DNA from: an uncultured Chryseobacterium sp.
Lineage (GTDB): Bacteria > Bacteroidota > Bacteroidia > Flavobacteriales > Weeksellaceae
Direction: 5' to 3'
Length of the DNA stretch: 64,000 nucleotides
Assembly (NCBI GenBank): GCA_913774355.1
Contig: CAJYGB010000032.1
Coordinates: 1-64,000 of the forward strand
A model generated the notes under the pieces. The model did not search any database and was not told the DNA's origin. It saw nothing but the letters and a program-made list of their open reading frames with translations. Positions within the stretch are counted from its first letter, which is position 1; every line of letters begins with the position of its first letter. Position numbers and translations under genes: made by a program. Below are positions 35,812 through 45,400 of this stretch, one piece after another.

Positions 35812-35907
35812 AGCTGTTTCCCGCTATCCACTGTATCTTTTTTGGTACGGCCTCCGCGCTGCTCCACCCGCACCAAAAAAGGATGCCGTTCCTATCGGGG
35901 CTATGAT
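35812..35907. repeat. Dispersed intergenic repeat, copy 3, with internal stem
   Basis: Begins GGAGCTGTTTCCCGCTATCC and ends CCTATCGGGGCTATG, as in copy 2. Inside, ATCTTTTTTGGT and ACCAAAAAAGGAT are inverted repeats of about 12 bases with one mismatch, flanking a GC-rich centre. The gap 35569-35811 before it shows no gene I can support. Confidence 0.7.
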
Positions 35908-35980
35908 TACAGACTGCAAAAAACGGCAGGTATTTAAAACCTGCCTGATGTGTTTATTAAGATTAGATTGTAAACACCTG

Positions 35981-37150
35981 CTATCCTGCGATAACAGCTT
36001 GTTCTGCATATACAGCTCCTTTATAGCAGGCGTTGTAGATCGCTTTAAGTTCTTCCAGGATAGGAACCCTCGGGTTGAAACCGGTACATGGATCGGCAAG
36101 GGCATTCGCTGTAATATAATCAATGTCTTTATCCCAATCCGCTTTCGAAATTCCGAAATCTTTGATGGCTGACTGGTTGTTTACTTCAGAGCGGAGCGTT
36201 TCAATAGCCTGTGCCAGATCTTCAGCGGTTTCTTTACCGATAATCTTTGCCAGATCCGGATAGCGTTCTGTTGCCAGCGCATTGTAACGGATCACATTTG
36301 GCAGGAAGATCGCATTGGACGCTCCGTGAGGAATGCCATACAGCGCACCTACCTGGTGGGACAGGGAGTGAACGATTCCCAGCCATGCATTATTGAATGC
36401 CAGGCCGGCCATAAATGACGCATCGTGCATATTCTGACGGGCCGTAATATTGTCCGGGTTTTCAACAGCTTCTTTCAGGTTGTTAAAAACGATCTCCAGT
36501 CCGCCTTTGGAAAGTGCATCGGCGATATTGTTGTCGATATTGGAAACATAGGCTTCCACGCAGTGAGTGAGGGCATCAAGTCCTGTGTTAGACGTCACGT
36601 GCGCCGGCATCGAAGCACAGATCTCTCCGTCAACGATAGCAATGTCGGGAGTAAGCTCGTAAGAAACGATTGGGTACTTTACCCCTTTTTCCCGGTCGGT
36701 GATTACGGCAAGTCCCGTGGTTTCAGTTCCTGTGCCGCTCGTGGAAGGAATGGCTATAAATTTGGCTTTATTTCTCAGGACAGGAACCGTAAACGGCTTG
36801 ATCATCGCATCAAAATCCGCATCGGGATACTCATAGAAAACCCACATGATTTTTGCGGCGTCAATAGCCGAACAGCCTCCCAGACCGATGATCCAGTCCG
36901 GCTCAAAAGTTTTCATAAGGTCGGCACCTTTCAGGCAGGTGGCAGACGACGGATCTTCTTCCACCCCTTCGAAAACATGGGTTTCAATACCGGCTTCGAT
37001 GAGGCAAGCGATGGCTTTATCCAGTGTTCCGCTTTTTCTCATTGAGCTTCCGCCGGTAACGATAACCGCTTTTTTACCTTTGATATTTTTTAATTCTTCA
37101 AGAGTTCCCGCACCATGGAAAACCTCTCCTGCAATAAATAATTTGCTCAT
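35981..37150 (-). CDS. Iron-containing alcohol dehydrogenase
   Basis: About 389 residues, start at MSKLFIAGEVFHG (ATG 37148-37150; the longer TTG reading is not needed). The nucleotide-binding region is GGSSMRK and GLGGCSAIDAAK. The metal site is in GLDALTHCVEAYVS, HSLSHQVGALYGIPHG and the nearby Asp. Family members reduce aldehydes or oxidise alcohols with NAD(P) in the cytoplasm; the substrate is unknown. It is transcribed toward copy 3 of the repeat, next to a broken AraC regulator that may once have controlled it. Confidence 0.9.
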   Translation of the reverse strand: MSKLFIAGEVFHGAGTLEELKNIKGKKAVIVTGGSSMRKSGTLDKAIACLIEAGIETHVFEGVEEDPSSATCLKGADLMKTFEPDWIIGLGGCSAIDAAKIMWVFYEYPDADFDAMIKPFTVPVLRNKAKFIAIPSTSGTGTETTGLAVITDREKGVKYPIVSYELTPDIAIVDGEICASMPAHVTSNTGLDALTHCVEAYVSNIDNNIADALSKGGLEIVFNNLKEAVENPDNITARQNMHDASFMAGLAFNNAWLGIVHSLSHQVGALYGIPHGASNAIFLPNVIRYNALATERYPDLAKIIGKETAEDLAQAIETLRSEVNNQSAIKDFGISKADWDKDIDYITANALADPCTGFNPRVPILEELKAIYNACYKGAVYAEQAVIAG

Positions 37151-37217
37151 TTTTCTTTCTGATTTTTGATAAGGCAAAATTAGCGTGGCAGAAGCAGACG
37201 GTTTTATACAAACGGGA

Positions 37218-38091
37218 CTATGCGTTATACATTTGAGCCAATTCCTGCTGAAGCTCGGTGGGCGTTTCTTTAAGTTTTGATTTTACAAATTTATTAAGTG
37301 CGGAAGGAGAGTTGAATCCCAGGTCAAAAGCAATTTCCTTATGGGAGAGATCGGAAAATATGAGCTGCCTTTTGATTTCCATCAGTATTCTGTTATGAAT
37401 GGCCTGAATGGCCGTTTCCCCGCCATGTTTTTTTGTTAAGGAATTAAGCTTTTTCGGAGTGATGGCCAATTCTCCGGCATAATACTGAACGGTCCGGTAC
37501 TGTTTGTATTGCTTATTCAGTAATTTTTAAACCGGATATATATGGGTTTATCGGCTGTAATACCGGATGCAGGCCGTGAACCGATTCAATAAGGCCCAGA
37601 AGGAAAATCTTGATCTGGAATCTCGCCTTCTCTTTTTTTATGAGGCTCGGGTTCTGATAGATTTCCTGAATGCTCTGAACCAGTTGATAGCTTTGTTTAA
37701 AATCAGCCGTTGAAAGAAATGTGCAGTTTAGCTGGGTAGAAAGATTCACATTATACGTGCTCAGTTCGTTTTTAAGGATATCGGAGCAGAATAAAATTTC
37801 CTCAAAAAGAATAATTTTTCCTTTTAGATCATGGCTTATATCCGAAATAAAATGAACCTGTTCAGGAAAGACCACGGCGATCTTACCTGTCTTTAAAAAA
37901 TAAGCTTTCGATTCAATATGAAGGTGAAGCGTTCCATTTTCAACAACAACTATAAGAAAATGATCCTTTTTATGTGGATTTTTGTACTCTTTCAGGTGTT
38001 CTTCCGTCAGGTAGAATACCCGGAAAGACAAGTTTCTGTCTTCCTTCTTATGAATATTCTTTTTAATTTCCAATTTTTTCAGACTGCCCAT
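37218..38091 (-). pseudogene. AraC-family regulator broken by a frameshift
   Basis: Two adjacent frames make one AraC protein. The N-terminal part (start MGSLKKLEIKK at 38091) has a cupin-like sensor domain and ends at a stop at about 37513. The C-terminal part (EIKRQLIFSDLSHKEIAFDLGFN..., HTH_18 type) ends at 37218. They are out of frame by one base. Removing one A of the run of five (T run on the plus strand at 37524-37528) would join them as SGLKLLNKQYKQYRTVQYYAGE. This is either a real inactivating indel or a homopolymer error. It is adjacent and parallel to the alcohol dehydrogenase. Confidence 0.8.
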
Positions 38092-38208
38092 TTCTTTACT
38101 GTTTGCAACGAAGCGGCAAAGGTAAAACAAAACATATAAAATACCGAAATTCCGGGAACCGCCGATTGCGACAGGCCGTTGCAGAATATTAATGGGACTG
38201 TGCAGAAA

Positions 38209-38290
38209 ATTATTCTGTAGAAATGTGATCGGTGTAGAAACAGAAACATATTGCAGGGGCTGCACGCCATAGGTGTACCATCTCAATAAC
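38209..38290 (+). repeat. REP-like pair: type B then type A, forward
   Basis: Type B (38209-38237) is a decayed stem followed by GATCGGTGTAG. Type A (38262-38290) has CACGCC-ATA-GGTGT, then ACCATCTCAATAAC. The intervening AACAGAAACATATTGCAGGGGCTGC-type sequence is nearly identical to that in the pair at 38498-38577. They lie upstream of the broken AraC gene. Confidence 0.7.
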
Positions 38291-38300
38291 AGCGCAGTAA

Positions 38301-38372
38301 AAGATAGAACTCCTACGGAGTTCGTGCATAACTCTTGTGATTATCCTACACAGATATTGCTCCGCTGGAGCA
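38301..38372 (-). repeat. REP-like pair: type A then type B, reverse
   Basis: Type A reverse (38301-38323) is AAGATA followed by the perfect stem GAACTCC-TAC-GGAGTTC. Type B reverse (38346-38372) is CTACACAGATAT followed by TGCTCC-GCT-GGAGCA. The stem bases differ from those at 41-42 kb, but both arms changed together, so pairing is kept. Confidence 0.75.
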
Positions 38373-38497
38373 GATTCAGTAGAACTATAAAAGTTTTTAG
38401 TTATATCTATTCTATACCCATTTTATATTTAATTGTCTTTTAAGTTTAGTAATCAGTAATTTATTGTGCTGTTTAAGCAGGTTGAACTTGAATAAAA

Positions 38498-38577
38498 ATA
38501 TTCCGTAGGAATATCATCTGTGTAGAAACAGAAACGTATTGCGGGTGTTGCACGCCATAGGTGTGCTATCTTTACAA
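38498..38577 (+). repeat. REP-like pair: type B then type A, forward
   Basis: Type B is ATATTCC-GTA-GGAATAT followed by CATCTGTGTAG (38498-38525). Type A is GCACGCC-ATA-GGTGTGC followed by TATCTTTACAAC (38550-38577). Together with the other copies these fill the 635-base gap 38092-38726, in which no gene is supported. Confidence 0.75.
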
Positions 38578-38695
38578 CAGCAATGATCAAAAGGTGAAAA
38601 TTTCCCGGAATTAAAGCAGATGAAATTCATCGATAAAATACCGTTCAGGAATATAAATCAGCAAAGCAGGATTTTCAACTCTCGCCGAAAAATCT

Positions 38696-38703
38696 TATTT
38701 TTG
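38696..38703 (+). promoter_or_regulatory. -7 box of purB
   Basis: TATTTTTG matches the TAnnTTTG consensus and lies 23 bases before the purB ATG. A clear -33 element is not evident. Confidence 0.4.
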
Positions 38704-38726
38704 CATACCTAAAAGTAAAAGAAAGA

Positions 38727-40154
38727 ATGAATTCCTACAAAAATCCATTGGAAGAGCGCTACTCCAGTGAAGAAATGTTATTTAACTTCTCACACAACAA
38801 TAAATTCCGCACCTGGAGAAAACTTTGGATCGCGCTTGCCGAAATCGAAAAAGATTTAGGTCTTGACATCACCGACGAGCAGATCGCGGAACTGAAAGCC
38901 AATGCTGAAAATATTGATTACGATAAAGCAGCAGAGTACGAAAAGAAGTTCCGTCATGATGTAATGGCACATGTTCATACCTATGGAGATGTGGCGCCTT
39001 CAGCTAAAGGAATCATTCACCTGGGAGCAACTTCCGCTTTTGTAGGCGATAATACAGACCTCATCCAGATTCGTGACGGATTATTAATCCTGAAGAAAAA
39101 ATTAGTAAATGTCATCAAAAACTTAGCGGATTTCGCTATTGAATACAAAGATCTTCCGACCTTAGGATTTACCCATTTCCAGCCGGCTCAGCTGACTACC
39201 GTAGGAAAAAGAGCCACGCTTTGGTTACAGAGTCTGGTGCTGGATATTGAAGAGCTGGATTTTTTCCTGGAAACATTAAGATTCAGAGGAGTGAAAGGAA
39301 CAACAGGAACAGCTGCAAGTTTCCTTGAGCTTTTTAATGGAGATTACTCCAAAGTAAAACATTTAGATAAAGAACTATCCAAAAGATTCGGTTTTGAAAA
39401 AGTATTCGGGGTATCCGGACAGACGTATGACCGTAAAATCGATGCGAAAGTAGTAGCTTTATTGGGAAATATTGCACAATCAGCTCATAAATTTACCAAC
39501 GATTTACGTTTGCTTCAAAATTTGAAAGAAATTGAAGAACCATTTGAGAAAAACCAGATCGGTTCATCCGCTATGGCATATAAGCGTAATCCGATGAGAA
39601 GTGAAAGAATCGGTGCGTTGGCGAAATATGTCATGTCATTAACGACAAGTTCTGCAATGGTAGCCTCAACCCAATGGTTTGAAAGAACGCTGGATGATTC
39701 CGCAAACAAAAGATTGACGATTCCTCAGGCCTTTTTAGCTGTGGACGCGATCTTATTGATCTGGAACAACATCATGAACGGAATTGTCGTTTACCCGAAC
39801 AGGATCAACAAACATATCATGGATGAACTTCCTTTCATGGCAACCGAATACATTATCATGGAAGAAGTAAAGGCTGGGGGTGACCGTCAGGAAATCCACG
39901 AAGTAATCAGGGTTCATTCCATGGAAGCCTCCAAGCAGGTGAAAGTAGAAGGAAAGGAAAACGACCTGATCGAAAGAATCCTGAACGACGATTCGTTAAA
40001 ACTGGATAAGTCGAAACTTAAGGAAGTGCTGGATCCTAAGAACTTTATCGGTTTTGCACCGATCCAGACCGAAGAATTCATCAAAAACGAAGTACAGCCG
40101 ATTATCGATCAGAATAAAGACCTGATCGGACTCGAAGCTGATCTTAAAGTATAA
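38727..40154 (+). CDS. purB: Adenylosuccinate lyase
   Basis: 475 residues of the fumarase/aspartase superfamily. The signature loop is GSSAMAYKRNPMRSER near residue 285, and the catalytic region contains GFTHFQPAQLTTVGKR and HLGATSAFVGDNTDL. It cleaves SAICAR and adenylosuccinate to fumarate plus AICAR or AMP in purine synthesis. A hairpin with a weak T tract lies after it. It is near purL, but 2.3 kb and a transposase lie between. Confidence 0.96.
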   Translation: MNSYKNPLEERYSSEEMLFNFSHNNKFRTWRKLWIALAEIEKDLGLDITDEQIAELKANAENIDYDKAAEYEKKFRHDVMAHVHTYGDVAPSAKGIIHLGATSAFVGDNTDLIQIRDGLLILKKKLVNVIKNLADFAIEYKDLPTLGFTHFQPAQLTTVGKRATLWLQSLVLDIEELDFFLETLRFRGVKGTTGTAASFLELFNGDYSKVKHLDKELSKRFGFEKVFGVSGQTYDRKIDAKVVALLGNIAQSAHKFTNDLRLLQNLKEIEEPFEKNQIGSSAMAYKRNPMRSERIGALAKYVMSLTTSSAMVASTQWFERTLDDSANKRLTIPQAFLAVDAILLIWNNIMNGIVVYPNRINKHIMDELPFMATEYIIMEEVKAGGDRQEIHEVIRVHSMEASKQVKVEGKENDLIERILNDDSLKLDKSKLKEVLDPKNFIGFAPIQTEEFIKNEVQPIIDQNKDLIGLEADLKV

Positions 40155-40159
40155 CACCG

Positions 40160-40190
40160 TATGCAGTCCTTTTGGGCTGCATATTTACTT
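40160..40190 (+). terminator. Probable terminator of purB
   Basis: ATGCAGTCC and GGGCTGCAT pair over nine positions around TTTT, followed by ATTTACTTTG. The T tract is weak, so efficiency is uncertain. Confidence 0.55.
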
Positions 40191-40248
40191 TGTCAAAGTT
40201 TCAAATCTTTGGTGAAGTTTCAAGTTTAATGATTATCCGCCTCAGAGC

Positions 40249-41205
40249 ATGAAGGGAATTTTCGGAGCCATTTTATTAATACCCATACTTTCTTTTTCTC
40301 AGGAAAAGGAAGTTTTAATGTATTTTAAAACCAAGGATTCTTTAGCAGGGGTTAAAAATTCAGAGGGTAAAATCATTGTTCCGGCTCAGTTTGAAGTATT
40401 TTCCTTTCTGAAAAACGGCGATCCGGTAAAAGGAGAAACCATCTTCATTGACGGGTACAGAGAAGATGATGAGGAAAAAAATGCTTGGGGTTATGTGTAT
40501 GACCGGAAAGGGAATTTCTTATACAGGCCTTTTGCGTATGATAACGGAGCCGATTATTTCTCTGAAGGGCTGAGACGTTTCGTAAAAAACGGAAAAGTTG
40601 GTTTTGCCGACAGAAACGGAAAAGTAATCATTGAAGCAAAACACGATTTTGCCTCCCCTTTCCATTACGGTTATGCCGCTTACTGCAACGGCTGCGATTG
40701 GGAAAAGACGCAAGATGAACATAAGGCCATGGTAGGTGGAATATGGGGTGTAATGGATTCCAAAGGTCAGGTGGTTCAGTCTGTAGCAAAATCAAAAAGT
40801 ACGGTTGAAGTAAATGGGAAATATTATCCGTATCCTTTTTCTTATACCCAAAAGGAAAAAGAAGTTCTTCAGTTCTTTGAAAAACAGAATCAAAAGCTTT
40901 CGGACATCTATTACGTCAATCATTATAAAAAACTGTCTGAGGAAAATAAAAAACTGTATTTCGAAATCGTTGAACGTCCGAAAGAAAATTTCCCATTTTA
41001 TCAGGTGAATGCCTATGATTACAGTAAATCGGCAGCCGGATTAGCCGGTTTAAAATTTTTGGTTTCAGAAGACGGCCGGAAAGTTTTTGCCCTTGAATTT
41101 GATGATGAAAAAATTCCTTTTGAAACATGGCTTAAAGAACAATGGAATCAGGCTGAAGCATTTCAGAAAAAACATCCGGATGCCCCGAATAAATTGAGTG
41201 ATTAA
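40249..41205 (+). CDS. WG-repeat secreted protein
   Basis: 318 residues with a signal peptide ending near LSFSQE. Several WG-type repeats follow: LAGVKNSEGKIIVPAQF, WGYVYDRKGNFLYRP, VGFADRNGKVIIEAKHDFASPF and WGVMDSKGQVVQ. A cysteine pair CNGC is found near residue 146. WG repeats form beta-rich binding surfaces of unknown target. The C-terminal third is lysine-rich and helical. Confidence 0.8.
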   Translation: MKGIFGAILLIPILSFSQEKEVLMYFKTKDSLAGVKNSEGKIIVPAQFEVFSFLKNGDPVKGETIFIDGYREDDEEKNAWGYVYDRKGNFLYRPFAYDNGADYFSEGLRRFVKNGKVGFADRNGKVIIEAKHDFASPFHYGYAAYCNGCDWEKTQDEHKAMVGGIWGVMDSKGQVVQSVAKSKSTVEVNGKYYPYPFSYTQKEKEVLQFFEKQNQKLSDIYYVNHYKKLSEENKKLYFEIVERPKENFPFYQVNAYDYSKSAAGLAGLKFLVSEDGRKVFALEFDDEKIPFETWLKEQWNQAEAFQKKHPDAPNKLSD

Positions 41206-41344
41206 TAAAATATCAAATTTTCCAGGCAATGTCCGGAAAATTTAAACGGAGTCATTATTGAAGTTTATAAGCAAGCAGAAATAAATTTATTAAAGAGAAG
41301 TATTTGTCCATTTAGTACAATATAATTTGTGTAGAAATAATGAT

Positions 41345-41430
41345 ATGATGGATCGAGAGATAGCATTCCTCCGGAATGCCTGTTGTTATAGGGGGCACAA
41401 GCTACACAGATATGATTCCTCTGGAATCAT
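41345..41430 (-). repeat. REP-like pair A/B reverse, left of the transposase
   Basis: Contains GCATTCC-TCC-GGAATGC (41363-41379) and, after 32 bases, CTACACAGATAT with ATGATTCC-TCT-GGAATCAT (41412-41430). The whole segment, including an ATGATGG...GAGAGATAG start that equals the tnpA 3' end, is a direct repeat of 42196-42277. Confidence 0.85.
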
Positions 41431-41507
41431 GCAGGTTATAACATAAAGATAATTAAAATATGCGTCTAAAATATTTTGAACATCCGGGACATTTAAAACA
41501 GACCTTA

Positions 41508-41536
41508 TTCATTCAGAAGGAATGAAATCTGTGTAG
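41508..41536 (+). repeat. REP-like type B unit, forward
   Basis: TTCATTC and GAATGAA pair over seven positions; the tail ATCTGTGTAG follows. One central stem base is altered. Confidence 0.7.
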
Positions 41537-41639
41537 AAAATAGAACTGCAAAAATAATAATGATAAAAAATGAGATGTTGTTGCTTTAGATTTTCGCATC
41601 GCCGATGTGACAATTCAGGACACTTATTTATTTTGATAA

Positions 41640-41716
41640 TCATTCCGTAGGAATGAAATCTGTGTAGCAAGATTGTAAATAGTACATCTGCATTCCGTAG
41701 GAATGCTATCTTTGTA
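41640..41716 (+). repeat. REP-like pair: type B then type A, forward, before tnpA
   Basis: Type B: TCATTCC-GTA-GGAATGA with tail AATCTGTGTAG (41640-41667). Type A: GCATTCC-GTA-GGAATGC with tail TATCTTTGTA (41690-41716). The type A tail holds a TAnnTTTG box directed at tnpA. Together with the units above, these occupy the 532-base gap 41206-41738, in which no gene is seen. Confidence 0.85.
41707..41714 (+). promoter_or_regulatory. -7 box inside a REP unit, upstream of tnpA
   Basis: TATCTTTG is the tail of the type-A unit and fits TAnnTTTG. It is 25 bases before the tnpA ATG. Confidence 0.4.
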
Positions 41717-41738
41717 TGATGATGAAAAATGAATACAT

Positions 41739-42212
41739 ATGCCCAATACCTATACACAGATTTACCTCCAGGTTGTCTTTGCTACAAAAGGCCGTGACAT
41801 TAAGATAAGATCCAATGTCCGTAATGAAATAGAAAAATACATTTGTGGAATTTTTACAGCTAAAAAACAGAAAGTATTGGCCATTTATGCCAATCCGGAT
41901 CACATCCATATTTTTTTCAGCTATAAAAATCTACAGATCACCATTCCGGAATTAATGAAGACCGTTAAAATAGAATCAACGAATTTTATTAATGAAAGAA
42001 GATTATGTTTAGGGAAATTTTTATGGCAGGAAGGATACGGTGCCTTTTCCTATGCTAAAAGCCAGAAAGATAAAGTGGTGAATTATATTTTAAACCAGGA
42101 AAAGCACCATTCAAAGAAAAGCTTTAGAGAAGAATATTTGGAAATGTTAGATGCTTTTGAAATTGAATTTAGGAACGAATACCTTTTTGAATTTTATGAT
42201 GGAGAGAGATAG
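41739..42212 (+). mobile_element. REP-associated tyrosine transposase (IS200/IS605-like Y1 HUH)
   Basis: 157 residues of the Y1-transposase fold. The metal-binding HUH motif is PDHIHIFFS (His55 and His57). The catalytic tyrosine is probably Tyr116 in SQKDKVVNYILNQEKHH. The start MPNTYTQIYLQVVFATKGR is typical of the family. It nicks single-stranded DNA at palindromic ends. No TnpB is present; instead the gene is bracketed by mirror-image palindromic units (types A and B), as for RAYT genes that mobilise REP sequences. The stop codon TAG lies inside the right repeat (GATAGC). Confidence 0.9.
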
Positions 42213-42314
42213 CATTCCTCCGGAATGCCTGTGGTTATAGGTACATTAGCTACACAGATATGATTCCTCCGGATCATGGATATTATTTATTCCTTAGGAA
42301 TGAAATCTGTGTAG
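42196..42314 (-). repeat. REP-like units A and B reverse, then B forward, right of tnpA
   Basis: GCATTCC-TCC-GGAATGC (42212-42228), CTACACAGATAT with an imperfect ATGATTCC stem (to 42277), both reverse. A forward type B follows: ATTCC-TTA-GGAAT at 42289-42301 with tail AAATCTGTGTAG to 42314. The first part is a direct repeat of 41345-41430. Confidence 0.85.
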
Positions 42315-42337
42315 AAATATAGCACCGGATAGGACAT

Positions 42338-42364
42338 GCATCCCGTAGGAATGCTATCTTTGTA
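42338..42364 (+). repeat. REP-like type A unit, forward, before purL
   Basis: GCATCCC-GTA-GGAATGC (one mismatch pair) with tail TATCTTTGTAA. It is the same unit as 41690-41716 and closes the array. Confidence 0.8.
42355..42362 (+). promoter_or_regulatory. -7 box inside a REP unit, upstream of purL
   Basis: TATCTTTG fits TAnnTTTG and is part of the type-A unit. It lies 71 bases before the purL ATG and is the best -7 candidate in this gap. Confidence 0.35.
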
Positions 42365-42433
42365 AACGCAAAAATGGCAAATGCCGGATATAAAAACGAA
42401 ATAAAAATAAATCTAAATAAAAACTGACATCTA

Positions 42434-45400
42434 ATGTCTCAAAACAAAAGAATTTTCGTAGAAAAAAGAGGAATTTTCGATGTGGAAAGTCCAAAAATTT
42501 TTGATGAAGTAAAAGCGGTGGTTCCTGCCGTACAGAAAGTAAAAGTCTACAATGTGTACGACATCTTCGGATTGAACGACGGAGAATTTGAAAAAACAGT
42601 CAACAGTACCTTTGTGGATCCGGTAACGGATATTCTGCACGAGGAAAATCCGGCGGAGGGAATCTCTTTCGCCATGGAGTTTTTGCCGGGCCAGTACGAC
42701 CAGCGTGCCGATTCCGCCCAGCAGTGTATCGCTTTGCTCACGGAGAATGAGAAATCCAAAGTGAGAAGTGGAAAACTTATCGAATTTGAAGGCGTTTCAG
42801 AACCGGATCTCGCAAAGATCAAAGACCTGCTGATCAACAAAGTGGAATCTCAGGAAAAAGATTTGTCTATTCTGGATATTCCTGCGGAAGAAGCACCGTC
42901 AAAAGTGATTATCCACGAAAATTTCATCAGTTTTGACGATGCGCAACTGGAAAGTTTTTATAACAGCCACGGGTTTGCTTTAGGCCTTGATGATCTGAAA
43001 TTCATTCAGGAATACTTCAAATCTGAACAGCGTAACCCTACGGAAACCGAATTGAAAGTACTCGATACCTATTGGAGCGACCACTGCCGTCACACCACTT
43101 TCGAGACGGAGCTGTCAAATATTGAATTTGAAGGGCAGTTCAGGCATACGCTGGAAACGATCTTCAACGACTATATCGAAAAAAGAAAATTCTTGGGCCG
43201 AGAGTTGAAACCGATTTCCTTAATGGATCTGGCTACTGTTTGCGCCCGCTATTTCCATAAAACAGGCAACCTTGAAAACCTGGTGGTTTCCGATGAAATC
43301 AATGCCTGCACCATTCAGATCGAAGCGGAATACGACGGAAAGAAAGAACCGTGGTATTTATTATTCAAAAATGAGACCCATAACCACCCAACGGAAATCG
43401 AACCGTTTGGAGGGGCTTCAACCTGTCTGGGTGGAGCGATTAGGGATCCTTTATCCGGACGTTCTTTCGTGTTCCAGGCGATGAGGTTAACCGGTGCGGC
43501 AGATGTTCTTGAACCGGTGGATCAGACCTTGCCGGGAAAACTGCCTCAGAAAACCATTACCAAACAGGCGGCTAACGGATATTCTTCATATGGAAACCAG
43601 ATCGGTTTGGCAACCACCATGGTTTCTGAAATTTATGACGAAGGCTATAAGGCCAAAAGAATGGAAGTCGGTTTCGTAACCGGGGCCGTTCCTGTAGATT
43701 GGGTAAGAAGGGAGAAGCCGGAAGCCGGAGATTCAGTAATTATCCTCGGAGGCGCGACAGGCCGTGACGGGGTAGGAGGCGCCAGCGGAAGTTCAAAAGA
43801 ACAGGACGAAACCTCCATTCACACCATGAGTTCCGAAGTGCAGAAAGGAAATGCAGTGGAAGAACGCAAGATCCAGAGGCTGTTCAGAAATCCTGAAGTG
43901 ACGAGGCTGATTAAAAAATCAAATGACTTCGGAGCAGGAGGCGTTTCGGTGGCCATCGGTGAAATTGCCGATTCACTGGAAGTCAATCTGGATGTGTTGC
44001 CTTTGAAATATGAGGGATTAAACGGAACCGAACTTGCCATTTCCGAATCTCAGGAAAGAATGGCGGTTGTGGTAGATCCGAAAGATAAAGAACAGTTCAT
44101 CACATTCTGTGAAGCGGAAAATATTGTTGCCGTAGAAGTGGCAAAAGTAACCGATTCCGGAAGAATGCAGATGTTCTGGAAAGGGGACAAAATCGTAGAC
44201 CTTTCAAGAGCGTTTTTAGATACGAACGGCTGCTCAAAAAGCCAGGAAGTGAAAATTACCCATCTGAATGAAGTAAAAGAAGAAACACCTGTTTTCAGCG
44301 AAGAGAATTTCCTGAAAATGTTAAGTGATAAAAATGTAGCTTCCCAAAAAGGATTGCTGGAAATGTTCGACTCTTCCATCGGAGCGACAACCGTTGCCAT
44401 GCCTTTGGGTGGAAAATACCAGCAGACTTTAATGGAAGGAAGTGTGCAGACGCTGCCAATCATCGGAGCAAAAAATATTGAAACCGTTTCCCTGGCAAGC
44501 TGGGGATTCGATGCGGAGATTTCCAAGCAGAATTCATTGCTGGGAGCTTCTTACTCCGTCGTGGAAAGTGTGGCGAAAATCGTAGCGATGGGTGGTGATT
44601 ATAAAAATATCAGACTAAGTTTCCAGGAATATTTTGAAAAGCTGGGACAGAATCCTGAAAAATGGGGTAAACCTTTGGCTTCATTATTGGGAGCTTACGA
44701 TGCCCAGATGAACCTTGGTCTGGCTGCGATCGGAGGAAAAGACTCCATGAGCGGAACCTACCAGGACCTGAATGTGCCGCCAACCCTGATTTCATTTGCC
44801 TGCGCGAACGGAGAAAAGAAAAATATCATCTCTCCCGAATTTAAAAAAGCCGGAAATAAAATCTATTTCTTCAACCATACCGCCCAGGAAAGCGGACTGC
44901 CGGATTACAATGCCTTGAAAGCTGTTTTCGAACTGATCTTTGAAAACATCAAGGCCAGGAAAATTGTTTCCGTAAAAACGGTAAAAGAAGGTGGAGTAGC
45001 CATTGCCTTAGCGAAAATGAGTTTCGGAAACCGATTAGGGGCTGAGATTAAGGTTGATGAAGCAGTGCTGTTATCTAAAAACATCGGAAGCTTAATCATC
45101 GAATCTTCGGAAGAATTAAGCTCAACAGCGCTTCAGTTAATAGGGAAAGTAGTGGAAGAACAGGTGCTGAACATCAACAATTCCAAATTCCGTATTTCAG
45201 ATCTTGAATCCGCTTATACCGGAACTTTTGAAAAGCTTTTTCCAACGGTTGAAAAAGAAAAACTGACGGTGGAACTGGACGAAAAATTAAATTCGGTAAA
45301 CCCTAGAAATATCATCATCAAAAAACACGGAATTGCCCAGCCGAAAGTATTTGCGCCGGTATTCCCGGGAACCAACTGTGAATATGATACGCTGAATGCT

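Noticed and set aside
35649..35906. Plus-strand frame of 85 codons before repeat copy 3
   Set aside because: It runs through repeat DNA, lacks a promoter and has no coding pattern.
36425..37045. Long plus-strand open frame of about 206 codons
   Set aside because: It lies wholly antisense inside the alcohol dehydrogenase gene and has no domain pattern.
38092..38286. N-terminal extension of the AraC reading frame up to 38286
   Set aside because: It is read through REP-like repeat DNA from a TTG; the ATG at 38091 starts the cupin domain cleanly.
38209..42364. Spaced repeats at 38 and 41-42 kb as CRISPR arrays
   Set aside because: Units are palindromes in both orientations with irregular spacing, and no cas genes are present; they fit REP-like elements better.
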